Source: an uncultured Akkermansia sp. | GTDB taxonomy: Bacteria; Verrucomicrobiota; Verrucomicrobiia; Verrucomicrobiales; Akkermansiaceae | Assembly: GCA_904501975.1 (NCBI GenBank) | Contig: CAJGCZ010000012.1 | Location: 1-50,375 of the forward strand | DNA: 50,375 nt | Direction of reading: 5' to 3' | In this document: positions 29,623 to 37,125 of the stretch, piece by piece | Layout of the letters: each line of letters begins with the position of its first letter | Position numbering within the stretch: the first letter of the stretch is position 1 | The notes under the pieces: model-generated | The model's input: the letters and a program-made list of their open reading frames with translations, nothing else | Told to the model about the DNA's origin: nothing | The model's database searches: none | Made by a program: the position numbers and the translations under genes

Positions 29623-30537
29623 ATGAAAACGAATTTCCGCTATCTGTTCCCCCCGTTGGCCATGTTTTGCAGCTGCATTTTGGGTGCAGCCGAGCCTGCC
29701 GTTGAAGAGGAGGTGACGGAGGGGATTCCTGACTATTTGGGTAGCTTGGTAGAGGAGGAGGAAGGCCCTGAGGTGCCCGCCTTGTTCCGCGATGATGCCC
29801 TGCTGGACGAGTCGCACTCCAACCGCGAGCTGGGCGTGAATGTGTACACCTCGCCCTCTATCTCAAAGATTTTTTCTCAGTTGGAGGAGCTGCCGGCCAT
29901 ACCGGAGGAGTATGTGCTGCGCAACCGCCCTGCCCGCTTGTCCACCAGCTCCGGCAAGGTGGCCTTGGAGATGGGCTTTTTGCTGGCAGACGGCTTTATT
30001 GCCGTGTGCAGCAGCCACATGAATGATGTGAAACCCATTGCCTTAGAGCTCTCTCGCTATGGCCGCGCCTTGGGCGTGGGTGAGCGCATGGAGGTGCACT
30101 CTGCCGCCCTGCTGGAGCAGGCTGAGAAAGGCAACCGCCGTGAGTTTAAGCGCATTATCAACGATACGCAGAGCGATGTGAACGCCGAGCTGACAGCCCT
30201 GGGCGACCCGGATTTATCGCACCTGATTGCCTTGGGCGGCTGGGTGCGCGCCTACGAGGCCTCTGCCGCCGCACTGTGCGACGAGTTTGATGCAGAGAAG
30301 GCTGCCATTATTTTTTACCCGGATGCCCCGGACTACTTCAGCAGCATTGTGCGCGGGGTGGACCCCTCCAATGCCCGCAATTTGGAGATTGAGCGCATGT
30401 GTGCCCTGCTGGATGAGCTGGCCACGCAAATGGCACTGGAGGAAGGCGAAGTGCCGACACCGGAGAAAGTAGCCACGCTGCGCCAAACAGCCGGCAAACT
30501 TGCCGCCCTGATTGTGGGCGAAGATTATGCACACTAA
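29623..30537 (+). CDS. Secreted hypothetical protein
   Basis: A 304-residue protein with a signal peptide of about 22 residues ending CSCILGAA, so it should be periplasmic or surface-exposed. I do not recognise the family. An acidic stretch (about 25-55) is followed by a helical domain with LSTSSGKVALEMGFLLADGF, which resembles a buried helical hairpin. No catalytic motif is clear. It overlaps the ApaG-domain gene by 11 bp, so the pair is translationally coupled. The gene body is GC-rich and protein-like throughout. Confidence 0.7.
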   Translation: MKTNFRYLFPPLAMFCSCILGAAEPAVEEEVTEGIPDYLGSLVEEEEGPEVPALFRDDALLDESHSNRELGVNVYTSPSISKIFSQLEELPAIPEEYVLRNRPARLSTSSGKVALEMGFLLADGFIAVCSSHMNDVKPIALELSRYGRALGVGERMEVHSAALLEQAEKGNRREFKRIINDTQSDVNAELTALGDPDLSHLIALGGWVRAYEASAAALCDEFDAEKAAIIFYPDAPDYFSSIVRGVDPSNARNLEIERMCALLDELATQMALEEGEVPTPEKVATLRQTAGKLAALIVGEDYAH

Positions 30538-30907
30538 CGGCGGAACACACCACCTGCGAGAGTACGAGGCCGTGCGCATGCAAATTGCCTTGGCCGGTAT
30601 TGATACGGAGCGCGAGCCTACCCCGCAGTACCGCGTCTTTTACCGCATCAATATTCTCAACCACCGGCAGCGCAGTGTGCGCTTGCTGGGCAGAAAATGG
30701 GTGCTTACCGACACCACCGGCGATACGCGCATTATTGAAGCGGCGCGCCTCTTCAATGAGGAGCCGGTTCTGGCCCCGGGAGAGGTGTTCAGTTGGTCCG
30801 GCAGCCAGGTGTTTCGCCGCTACCCGGTGCGCATGGAGCTACGCTTATTTGGCACCGACCACGCCGGCCACGCCTTCATTACCCCCGCCCTCAACGTGCC
30901 CCTGTGA
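30527..30907 (+). CDS. ApaG-domain protein
   Basis: A 126-residue protein with the ApaG (DUF525) beta-sandwich: YRVFYRINILNHRQRSVRLLGRKWVLTD, IIEAARLFNEEPVLAPGEVFSW and a closing ITPALNV. The ApaG function is unsettled, with links to phosphate and cobalt/magnesium stress and to binding of nucleotides. Here it lacks the usual GxGxxG-like glycine loop in a recognisable form. The start is placed at MHTNGG, which overlaps the previous stop (ATGCACACTAA). The repeat sequence begins at the base after its stop codon. Confidence 0.75.
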   Translation: MHTNGGTHHLREYEAVRMQIALAGIDTEREPTPQYRVFYRINILNHRQRSVRLLGRKWVLTDTTGDTRIIEAARLFNEEPVLAPGEVFSWSGSQVFRRYPVRMELRLFGTDHAGHAFITPALNVPL

Positions 30908-31250
30908 AGGTTGAATGTTGAATATTGAATGTTGTATGTTGAAAGTGGAGGGAGGTGCCAAAGGTAATTTGCAGAAGTACGAGGGTAGAATTGGATTTAC
31001 GATTTACAATGTACAAGGTACAATTTGTTAAGCTTGGCGGCTACGCCGCACGAGGGGAAAAGCCTAGCCACGCTTACCGCCCGCGCCTTAAGCGCGGAAT
31101 CCAAGCCGCTTGATAAGCTTCGCTCCCCCTGCGAGCCGCAGGCGAGCGGAACTCACAAATTCGCATGTCGGAATTCGTCCCTCGTACTTCTGCAAACTCC
31201 CATTTACCCCCCATCCACTTTCAACATTCAACATCCAACTTTCAACATTC
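30908..31250. repeat. Nested inverted-repeat element filling an intergenic gap
   Basis: No gene is seen. From outside inwards there is a TTGAATGTTGAATATT-type repeat (30908-30942) paired with its complement (31214-31250). Then GCAGAAGTACGAGGG near 30970 pairs with its complement near 31183. In the centre is a half copy of the 6996-7930 element (TTTACGATTTACAATGTACA, then GGCGGCTACGCCGC, AAGCCTAGCCACGC and GAGCCGCAGGCGAGCGGAA). Outer ends touch the stop codon of the ApaG gene on the left and overlap the stop codon of the beta-helix gene on the right. Confidence 0.7.
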
Positions 31251-31830
31251 ACCGAATCGTGGTTCCGGGGTAGGTTTGGGTACCTTCGGGGAGGACGCGA
31301 CCGGGGAGAATAACACATTTGCAGCCGATGCGAGAATGGGCCCCGATGTGGCACCCGAGCTTATTTCTGCCCGTGGGCATGAGGGTACCCTTGTGGGGCA
31401 TGCGAATCTCGCCGGCATCGTGGCGGAAGTTGCTAAAGATGCACCCGCCACCCACGTTGATGTCGTCCTCAAGCACAGAGTCGCCAATATAAGTGAGGTG
31501 CGAAACAAACACGCTGTTGCCCAAGATGCTGCTCTTAATTTCCACAGCATTGCCAATGATGCAGCCATCGCCAATGCTCACCTCGCCACGGATGTAGGCA
31601 TTGGGGCCAATGGTGCAATTTTTGCCGATGCGCACATGCCCCTCTATCACGGTGCCGGGTTTGATAACGGAGCCTTCGCCCAGCTCTAACACACCGGTTA
31701 CAACGGCCAAGGGATGAATTGTGCCATGATTAACCGGCTGCAACTCTTGCAGCTCGGCAGCCATTTGCTCTAACCTATGCCAAGGAGTCATGGATATGCG
31801 GGTGAGGAATGAAGTGCGGATACGGGGCAT
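31249..31830 (-). CDS. Left-handed beta-helix (hexapeptide-repeat) protein
   Basis: A 193-residue protein built mainly of hexapeptide repeats (about 40-175): IHPLAVVTGV, IGKNCTIGPNAYI, IGDGCIIGNAVEI and VFVSHLTYIGDSVL, as in the acyltransferase half of GlmU and related sugar-nucleotide enzymes. The nucleotidyltransferase half is missing. Acetyltransferase activity is plausible but a catalytic His is not certain. The start is chosen at an ATG that overlaps the stop of the upstream hydrolase by one base (TGATG), which implies coupling. MTPWHRLEQ 13 codons later is an alternative. It is the last gene of a five-gene operon. Confidence 0.75.
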   Translation of the reverse strand: MPRIRTSFLTRISMTPWHRLEQMAAELQELQPVNHGTIHPLAVVTGVLELGEGSVIKPGTVIEGHVRIGKNCTIGPNAYIRGEVSIGDGCIIGNAVEIKSSILGNSVFVSHLTYIGDSVLEDDINVGGGCIFSNFRHDAGEIRMPHKGTLMPTGRNKLGCHIGAHSRIGCKCVILPGRVLPEGTQTYPGTTIR

Positions 31831-32633
31831 CAACGGTTGCCCACATTGAGGCGCTTGCAGGCTTGCAGCATAAGCGCGTGTGCGGAGGTATTGGCGGCGT
31901 TGTCCGTGCCGGTAAAGAGGGAATCCGGGCGGGCATGCTGGTAGCGGCGGTCTTTATCATCGCGCTCCTGCCCGCTGAAGCAGAGGTTCACATCTGCCTG
32001 CTCGCATTCCTTCCATTGCCCACCTACCATGGCAACTAAATCCTTGGGGTGACGATAGGGCGAGCAGTACACATTAATCCAGTAATCCACCCCCTTGGCA
32101 CGCTCGCCCGGGTAGGAGCGCTCGCGGCAGCTCACGGCATCCAGCGTAACGGCCACCACCTTACCGGGCTCTGCCTTCAGGTGGCGCAGCACATCCATCA
32201 CCGCAGCGCCGCCATAGCTATGCCCCACCAGCACCAAATCCGCCCCGGGATTCAGGGTAAGAAATTTCTCGATATCCTTGCGAATCAAACTTGTGCTGTG
32301 AGCCAGCAAACAGCCGCGCCCGCCATCCCAAGCATAGCAGGCACGCACCTGCTTGCCCTTGATGGGGAGCACGGGCGTGCTCTCGTACACAGCGCGAAAG
32401 CGGCTGAGCACTTGCTCGGCAAATCCGCCGATGAAGATGAAGGCAACGTCTGCCTTTTCTTGCGGCAGGCGCACCTGCAAGCGGCGGCTAATGAAATCTG
32501 TTTCCGGCTCGGGGTAAATACCCGGCGCCACAATTTGCTGTTGTTGTTGAGAGCAACCGGAGCTGAGCACAGCACCCAGCAAAACAGCGGGAGCCAAAGC
32601 CTTGCGGCACCAATGCGGATAATTTATGTTCAT
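31830..32633 (-). CDS. Alpha/beta-hydrolase-like lipoprotein (1)
   Basis: A 267-residue exported lipoprotein (signal peptide with lipobox LSSGC, Cys27). The body has an alpha/beta-hydrolase core: IFIGGF (67-72, oxyanion-side strand), LVLVGHSYGG with nucleophile Ser139, ATLDAVSC-type strand (VAVTLDAVSC) with Asp, and a late His in YQHARPDSLF. This suggests a lipase or esterase at the outer or inner membrane. It is a tandem paralogue of the upstream gene, sharing the GIYPEPETDFISRR and YCSPYR blocks. The start ATG is 8 nt past the upstream stop. Substrate is unknown. Confidence 0.75.
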   Translation of the reverse strand: MNINYPHWCRKALAPAVLLGAVLSSGCSQQQQQIVAPGIYPEPETDFISRRLQVRLPQEKADVAFIFIGGFAEQVLSRFRAVYESTPVLPIKGKQVRACYAWDGGRGCLLAHSTSLIRKDIEKFLTLNPGADLVLVGHSYGGAAVMDVLRHLKAEPGKVVAVTLDAVSCRERSYPGERAKGVDYWINVYCSPYRHPKDLVAMVGGQWKECEQADVNLCFSGQERDDKDRRYQHARPDSLFTGTDNAANTSAHALMLQACKRLNVGNR

Positions 32634-32640
32634 GGCATTA

Positions 32641-33465
32641 CTATTTTTCTTTATTACCGATACCGTGGGTGCGGCATGCCTCAAATAATAACTCCATGGC
32701 CGATTTTTCGGCCTGCGGTGCTACCTCTGTAAACAGGGGAAGCGGCCGCGAATGGCGATAGCGCTTGCCCTCGGCGTCTTTCTCCTCGCCACTGAAATGC
32801 AGGTTGGCATCTGCCTGCGCGCACTCTCGCCACGGGCCACCAATGCGGGCGGCAGCATCCATAATCGAGCGGTAGGGAGCACAGTAGACGTTGACCCAAT
32901 AGGTGACCCCCTCGGCGCGCTCGCGCGGATGCGAGCGGTGGCGGCAGCTCACGGCATCCAGCGTGGCTACCATAATGCGGCCATGGGTGGCGGGGTCCAA
33001 TTGGCGCACCACATCCATCACCGCAGAGCCACCGTAACTATGCCCCACAAACACCACATCTGCCCCGGGATTGCATTGCAGAAAGGCACGCACATCATCG
33101 CGGATGAGGTCGGTATCGTGGCTGAGCAGGTGCCCCTCAGCGCCATCCCACGCGTAGTAGGCGCGCAGTTGTTTACCGGCCTCCGGCAGCAGAGGCATGC
33201 CTTCGTACACGGCTCGAAAATTGGCGGTAAACACATCGCCGAAACCACCGATGAATACGATGGCAACATCGGCCTGCTCGGCGGGCAAACGCATTTGTGT
33301 GCGGCGGCCGATAAAGCTGGTATCGGGCTGCGGATAAATACCGGGGCTTACGTGCGGGCTGCGGTAGCTGATATTCCACAAGCTTGCGCCCAGCCCCACT
33401 GCGGCTATTGCAAAGACGAGCCAACGCTGCCACTTACGCACCGGTTTGGTAGAACGGGGCGCCAT
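32641..33465 (-). CDS. Alpha/beta-hydrolase-like membrane-anchored protein (2)
   Basis: A 274-residue paralogue of the next gene. It is anchored by an N-terminal helix (about 15-31) and has no lipobox. It has VFIGGF (70-75), VVFVGHSYGG with Ser143, VATLDAVSC and the late YRHSRPLPLF His. Cys and Pro positions in VNVYCAPYRS match its paralogue. The pair thus differs mainly in how it is held in the envelope. It overlaps the upstream gene by one base (TGATG). Catalytic residues look intact in both copies, so both are probably active. Confidence 0.75.
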   Translation of the reverse strand: MAPRSTKPVRKWQRWLVFAIAAVGLGASLWNISYRSPHVSPGIYPQPDTSFIGRRTQMRLPAEQADVAIVFIGGFGDVFTANFRAVYEGMPLLPEAGKQLRAYYAWDGAEGHLLSHDTDLIRDDVRAFLQCNPGADVVFVGHSYGGSAVMDVVRQLDPATHGRIMVATLDAVSCRHRSHPRERAEGVTYWVNVYCAPYRSIMDAAARIGGPWRECAQADANLHFSGEEKDAEGKRYRHSRPLPLFTEVAPQAEKSAMELLFEACRTHGIGNKEK

Positions 33466-33932
33466 CAGAGTTCTCCCAACACTTGCTCCAAATGCCCACG
33501 CAGCAGGCGGTACAACGCGCGACTATCTTCCTCCGTCAAATCAAAATCATCCATCACCACCAGCTGGCCTACCACCTTGGCGCCCAAGCACTGGGCATTG
33601 CTGGCATACAGATAAAAGATGGGCTCTGTGGCACCCTCGTGCTGGTGCTCCTCGGTGTAGTACTGCGATTCGTGTACCTGTTTGAGCTCGCCACGACGCA
33701 AAATAGCGCGCAACTCGCGGAACTCCACGTTGCTCAATCGATGGATTTGGTGCGGCTCCAACAACCACCCCGGTATACAGGGAGTCACGGCTATGGCATC
33801 TGCCTGCATCACCTCCTCTATAGAGGCTTTGCCCACGGAGCCGTACGGTTTGGCGCACATCGTCACCAAAAGGCTCGACATGAACACCACTACGGGTAAC
33901 ACCACTTTGATTACACTTCTCGCCATACTCAT
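33465..33932 (-). CDS. Hypothetical exported protein, first gene of the hydrolase operon
   Basis: A 155-residue protein that I do not recognise. It starts MSMARSVIKVVLPVV with a hydrophobic segment (about 6-26), which may be a signal peptide or an anchor, followed by a soluble domain with an acidic DDFDLTEEDSRALYRLLRG end. A promoter -10 box overlaps the ATG of longer frames, so the start is at 33932 or two codons later at 33926. Its stop overlaps the next start by one base. It may be a partner of the hydrolases, but this is only inferred from the operon. Confidence 0.6.
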   Translation of the reverse strand: MSMARSVIKVVLPVVVFMSSLLVTMCAKPYGSVGKASIEEVMQADAIAVTPCIPGWLLEPHQIHRLSNVEFRELRAILRRGELKQVHESQYYTEEHQHEGATEPIFYLYASNAQCLGAKVVGQLVVMDDFDLTEEDSRALYRLLRGHLEQVLGEL

Positions 33933-33954
33933 CGAGTTATCTTGTGTACCGGGC

Positions 33955-33983
33955 ATTCTAGCGCAATCCGCCGCTCCTTGCAA
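33955..33983 (-). promoter_or_regulatory. Promoter of the hydrolase operon
   Basis: TTGCAA (33978-33983), 17 bp and TAGAAT (33955-33960). It gives a leader of about 15 nt to the start at 33932 and rules out the ATG that overlaps the -10. Confidence 0.65.
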
Positions 33984-34003
33984 GAGAAAAATGATGGGAT
34001 GTA

Positions 34004-34068
34004 CGAGGTACGACATACGAAGGACGAATTTTTAAATTCGTCCTTCGGAATTCGTAAATCGTACTTTC
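34004..34068. repeat. AAGTACGA-type repeat touching the fabG stop codon
   Basis: The sequence holds a perfect 14-bp hairpin, CGAAGGACGAATTT with AAATTCGTCCTTCG (34018-34047), and a GAATTCGTAAATCGTACTTTC side that abuts the fabG stop codon. It may also act as a terminator. Relatives occur at 36884, 45170, 30970 and 31183. Confidence 0.7.
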
Positions 34069-34815
34069 TTACATTACCATACCGCCGTCGCAGACGAGCA
34101 CCTGGCCGGTCATGTAGCGGGATTCATCGGAAGCAAGGAAGAGGGCGCAGTTGGCAATATCCTCCGGCTTGCCCATATCCTTGAGGGGAATACGGGAGAG
34201 GATGGCCTCACGAGCAGCCTCGGGAATAGCATCCGTCATTTCCGTGGCGATAAAGCCGGGGGCAATGGCATTGCAAGTTACCTTGCGGCTGGCAAGCTCC
34301 TGAGCCATGGACTTGGTGAAACCGATAACACCGGCCTTGGAGGCGGAGTAATTGGCCTGGCCCAAGTTGCCGGTAATACCCACAACGGAGCTCATGTTGA
34401 TGATACGGCCGGCGGGGCTCTTCATCAGCGTGCGCTGGAGGGCCTTCACAAAGAGGAAAACACTCTTGAGGTTGGTGTCCATCACGGCATCCCAATCGCT
34501 CTCCTTCATGCGCATCAGCAAGGTATCCTTGGTAATGCCGGCATTGTTCACCAAAATATCCACGGCGGGATACTCAGCCAAAATCTCCTTCACGCAAGCC
34601 TCTACTGCGGCGGCATCGGCCACATCGCAGGGGAATGCTTTACAGCTACCGGGGAAATCTGCGTTAATGGAATCTGCCGCAGCTCCGCAGGAAGCAGGGT
34701 TGCGAGAGATAAGAACCACCTTCGCCCCCTCCTCTGCAAAACGGCGGGCTACTGCGTTGCCGATTCCGCGACCGGCACCTGTTACGATAGCAGTTTTTCC
34801 TGCAAGTCTGTTCAT
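34069..34815 (-). CDS. fabG: 3-oxoacyl-[acyl-carrier-protein] reductase
   Basis: A 248-residue short-chain dehydrogenase that reduces 3-oxoacyl-ACP with NADPH in fatty-acid elongation. It has TGAGRGIG (12-19, cofactor loop), NNAG (90-93), the Ser-Tyr-Lys set (Ser143 in NMSS, Tyr156, Lys160), and the family IAPGFIATEMTDAIPE and SRYMTGQVLVCDGGM blocks. The length and motifs fit FabG rather than a sugar dehydrogenase. A good promoter ends 9 nt before the ATG, with GAGG in between. The stop codon abuts a repeat. Confidence 0.93.
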   Translation of the reverse strand: MNRLAGKTAIVTGAGRGIGNAVARRFAEEGAKVVLISRNPASCGAAADSINADFPGSCKAFPCDVADAAAVEACVKEILAEYPAVDILVNNAGITKDTLLMRMKESDWDAVMDTNLKSVFLFVKALQRTLMKSPAGRIINMSSVVGITGNLGQANYSASKAGVIGFTKSMAQELASRKVTCNAIAPGFIATEMTDAIPEAAREAILSRIPLKDMGKPEDIANCALFLASDESRYMTGQVLVCDGGMVM

Positions 34816-34824
34816 AGTGCCTCT

Positions 34825-34853
34825 ATTCTACCTTAGAGCCCGCTCTAACGCAA
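34825..34853 (-). promoter_or_regulatory. Promoter of fabG, nearly leaderless
   Basis: TTGCGT (34848-34853), 17 bp and TAGAAT (34825-34830). The -10 ends 9 nt before the ATG, leaving only two or three leader bases. Confidence 0.55.
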
Positions 34854-34920
34854 GTAAAAAGCTCGCATTCGGCAAATTTCCTTTTTTATCGCGTGGTGGG
34901 CAAGGGCTGAGCGCAACGGC

Positions 34921-35505
34921 TCAGAAGGTGCACCCCACGCCAAAGGAGAAGGTGTGCTCTCCCATGTTGCCGCGCAAATCGCCGTGGCTAAAATGGGTGC
35001 GCCCGTATTCATAGCCCACCTGCACATAGGTAGACTGCGTGCATTGAAACTTAAGCCCCGCCCCCACAGACCATGTGGCACCACCCGCAGAATGCCCCGG
35101 CTGAGTGTTCAACCACGCATAGCCGCCTTTGCCGCCCATGTACAGCAGCACGTCGTCCGTTACCTCCATATTCAGGTTATAACCCACTGTCGCGGGCAAA
35201 TAGAAGCAGTCCGATTTGTGAGCCTCGCCACGCAGGGTGCCCCATTGCGAGGCCACACTCAGCAGGCCTTCGTGGCGAATTTCGGCATCTCCCGAGGAGT
35301 AAAAGGAGAAGTTGCCGCGCAAGCCCCACAGGTCGGGGTCCTGCCGATGCTGCCCGGAGCTATACAGGGTTTCCAAGGTATAAACAGGCTGTGGGTCGTA
35401 CGGGGTTAAAGCACCACCCGCAGGCTCGGCAGCGTAATACGGAGCTGCTACAACTGTGCCGGCAAGGGCACCCAACATGATGAGGGTAGAAAAGCATGTT
35501 TTCAT
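34921..35505 (-). CDS. Outer-membrane beta-barrel protein
   Basis: A 194-residue exported protein. A signal peptide (about 1-20, ending TVVAAP) is followed by alternating hydrophobic/polar strands such as LLYMGGKGGYAWL, WSVGAGLKFQC, YVQVGYEYGRTHF and HTFSFGVGCTF. The last ends in Phe, as needed for assembly by BAM. This is the pattern of a small OmpA/OmpW-like barrel with about eight strands. Function is unknown. The start MKTCFSTLI is preceded by GGGGAAGGG, a strong purine-rich ribosome binding site, which rules out the longer frame. Confidence 0.75.
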   Translation of the reverse strand: MKTCFSTLIMLGALAGTVVAAPYYAAEPAGGALTPYDPQPVYTLETLYSSGQHRQDPDLWGLRGNFSFYSSGDAEIRHEGLLSVASQWGTLRGEAHKSDCFYLPATVGYNLNMEVTDDVLLYMGGKGGYAWLNTQPGHSAGGATWSVGAGLKFQCTQSTYVQVGYEYGRTHFSHGDLRGNMGEHTFSFGVGCTF

Positions 35506-35527
35506 AACCCTTCCCCAATAACACAGG

Positions 35528-35570
35528 CAGCCCAAAACAGCAAGCTAATTCAACTAACTGTTTTGGGCTG
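35528..35570. repeat. 13-bp inverted repeat between the barrel and LMW-PTP genes
   Basis: CAGCCCAAAACAG (35528-35540) and CTGTTTTGGGCTG (35558-35570) form a perfect stem with a 17-nt AT-rich loop. It lies 16 bp past the LMW-PTP stop, so it may terminate that gene, but there is no T-run. Confidence 0.6.
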
Positions 35571-35586
35571 CACAGGGGGCATAATC

Positions 35587-36081
35587 TTAGGCCAACTTGT
35601 TTTGCAGCTCGCGCAGCAAGTTCTCTGCCGCGCGGGTGAGGAGCGCCACAACGGCATCAAACCCGGCCGGGCCGCCGTAGTATGGGTCCGGTACGGAGGT
35701 TTCCGTTTCGTTGGCATCAAACCAATTCCACATGCCGCGCACGCGGGCTGCATCATCGGCATGGCGAGCCAGGCAAAGGATATCCTCCTCATTGCTGTGG
35801 TCTTGGGGGATAATCAGGTCAAAATCCGTAAAATCGGCACGGCGGAAGGTGCGGGCACGGTGGCCGCCGTAACGATACCCGGCACGCTCCAACGCGGCGA
35901 GCATGCGCGAATCGGGGCGAGAACCGGTGTGATACGAGGCCGTGCCGCAGGAATCTACCCGAAACAGGTGGCTGAGCCCGGCTTTTTCTGCTACGGCGTT
36001 GAAAATAATTTCTGCCGCAGGGCTACGGCAAATGTTACCCAAACAAACGAAAAGAACACGATAAGGAGGCTTGGCAGGCAT
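35587..36081 (-). CDS. Low-molecular-weight protein-tyrosine phosphatase
   Basis: A 164-residue phosphatase with the N-terminal signature VCLGNICRS, containing nucleophile Cys13 and Arg19 of CX5R, and a DPYY motif that supplies the general acid Asp near the C-terminal third. In bacteria these enzymes act on tyrosine kinases of polysaccharide export or on other regulators. No kinase lies nearby. The start MPAKPPYR is chosen because the family motif begins at once. The longer frame adds 46 unlikely residues across the divergent queE promoter. Divergent from queE. Confidence 0.9.
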   Translation of the reverse strand: MPAKPPYRVLFVCLGNICRSPAAEIIFNAVAEKAGLSHLFRVDSCGTASYHTGSRPDSRMLAALERAGYRYGGHRARTFRRADFTDFDLIIPQDHSNEEDILCLARHADDAARVRGMWNWFDANETETSVPDPYYGGPAGFDAVVALLTRAAENLLRELQNKLA

Positions 36082-36158
36082 GGCGTTTGACAGCTGGTGG
36101 ATGGTTGAATAATGCTTTGCTGATTGTACTCTGTTGCAGGCTGGTTGTAAATCAAAAA

Positions 36159-36187
36159 TTGACACTGAGGCGGATTTGCGGTATAAC
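36159..36187 (+). promoter_or_regulatory. Promoter of queE
   Basis: TTGACA (36159-36164), 17 bp and TATAAC (36182-36187), one of the best promoters in the window. The leader is about 24 nt, too short for a preQ1 riboswitch. Confidence 0.75.
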
Positions 36188-36217
36188 CGCCATGCAGCAT
36201 CCACACCATACCGAACC

Positions 36218-36880
36218 ATGAATATTGCACGTCTGAATTCCGCACCGGAGATATTTTACTCATTACAGGGAGAAGGTGCCCGCGTGGGGAGCCCGGCTGT
36301 CTTTTTGCGCTTGTCGGGTTGCAACCTGCATTGCTCGTGGTGCGATACCAAATACAGCTGGCCACAGGGTATTGAAGTAACGGAAGAAGAGCTGGCCGCG
36401 CGCATCATAAGCTTCAATAGTCCCGGCTTGGTGATTACCGGCGGCGAGCCGCTGATGCAGGCTAAGGCCATTGTGCAGTTGCTGGCGCTTCTGCCGGAAA
36501 GCCTGTTTGTAGAAGTGGAAACCAACGGCACTATTGCCCCCCTGCCCGAGCTGGTACAGCGCGTGAACCAATGGAATGTTTCCCCCAAGTTAGCGCACTC
36601 CGGCAACCTCCAATCAGCGGCTCTTTGCCCGGCTGTGCTCGCTACCTTTGCCGCTACGCAGCGCGCGTGGTTCAAGTTTGTGGTAACCGGGGAGAATGAC
36701 TGGGCCGCCATTGAGGCGCTGCATTTGCCGCAGGAGCGTATTATTCTGATGCCCTGCGCTGCGTCCTCTGAACAACTGCAGGCCGCTCGCCTTGCCGTTG
36801 TCGACCTTTGCCTTGCCCACCGCGTTCGCTTCAGCGACCGCCTGCACGTCACCCTCTGGGGCGATAAGAAGGGAGTGTGA
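36218..36880 (+). CDS. queE: 7-carboxy-7-deazaguanine synthase
   Basis: A 220-residue radical SAM enzyme in queuosine synthesis that rearranges carboxy-tetrahydropterin to 7-carboxy-7-deazaguanine. The iron-sulfur motif is CNLHCSWC (Cys35, Cys39, Cys42), which is the CxxxCxxC form of the family. The FYSLQGEG start (13-20) and GGEP (75-78) are also present. The size is usual. The start MNIARLNSAPE is chosen because the promoter excludes the longer frame. Other queuosine genes are not in the window. A repeat starts four bases past the stop. Confidence 0.93.
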   Translation: MNIARLNSAPEIFYSLQGEGARVGSPAVFLRLSGCNLHCSWCDTKYSWPQGIEVTEEELAARIISFNSPGLVITGGEPLMQAKAIVQLLALLPESLFVEVETNGTIAPLPELVQRVNQWNVSPKLAHSGNLQSAALCPAVLATFAATQRAWFKFVVTGENDWAAIEALHLPQERIILMPCAASSEQLQAARLAVVDLCLAHRVRFSDRLHVTLWGDKKGV

Positions 36881-36883
36881 GGG

Positions 36884-37122
36884 GAAGTACGAGTTACGAA
36901 TTCCGAAGGACGAAGAGGGAGCCGGAGATTTACAATTTACAAGGTACAAGGTACAATTGAAAAATTCCGCTCCCTACGGTCGCCAAAACAGCAAAGATAT
37001 GCCACCGCTTACGCTCCGCGCTTTGGGCGCGGGCAGTAAGTTTTGCTAAGCTCAGCCCCACCCCCTGCGGCGCAGCCGCCTAACTCAAAAATTGTACATT
37101 GTACATCGTAAATCGTACATTA
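36884..37122. repeat. Repeat block between queE and rmuC
   Basis: The first part (36884-36915) is a GAAGTACGAGTTACGAATTCCGAAGGACGA-type repeat next to the queE stop. The second (36925-37122) is a full, diverged copy of the 6996-7930 element: the left end TTTACAATTTACAAGGTACA is paired with the right end near TTGTACATTGTACATCGTA, with GCGCGGGCAGTAAG and GCGGCGCAGCCGC hairpins inside. It ends three bases from the rmuC stop codon. The gap has no gene. Confidence 0.65.
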
Positions 37123-37125
37123 CCT

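Noticed and set aside
36082..36217. preQ1 riboswitch before queE
   Set aside because: The promoter leaves a leader of only about 24 nt, and no aptamer-like pairing is seen.
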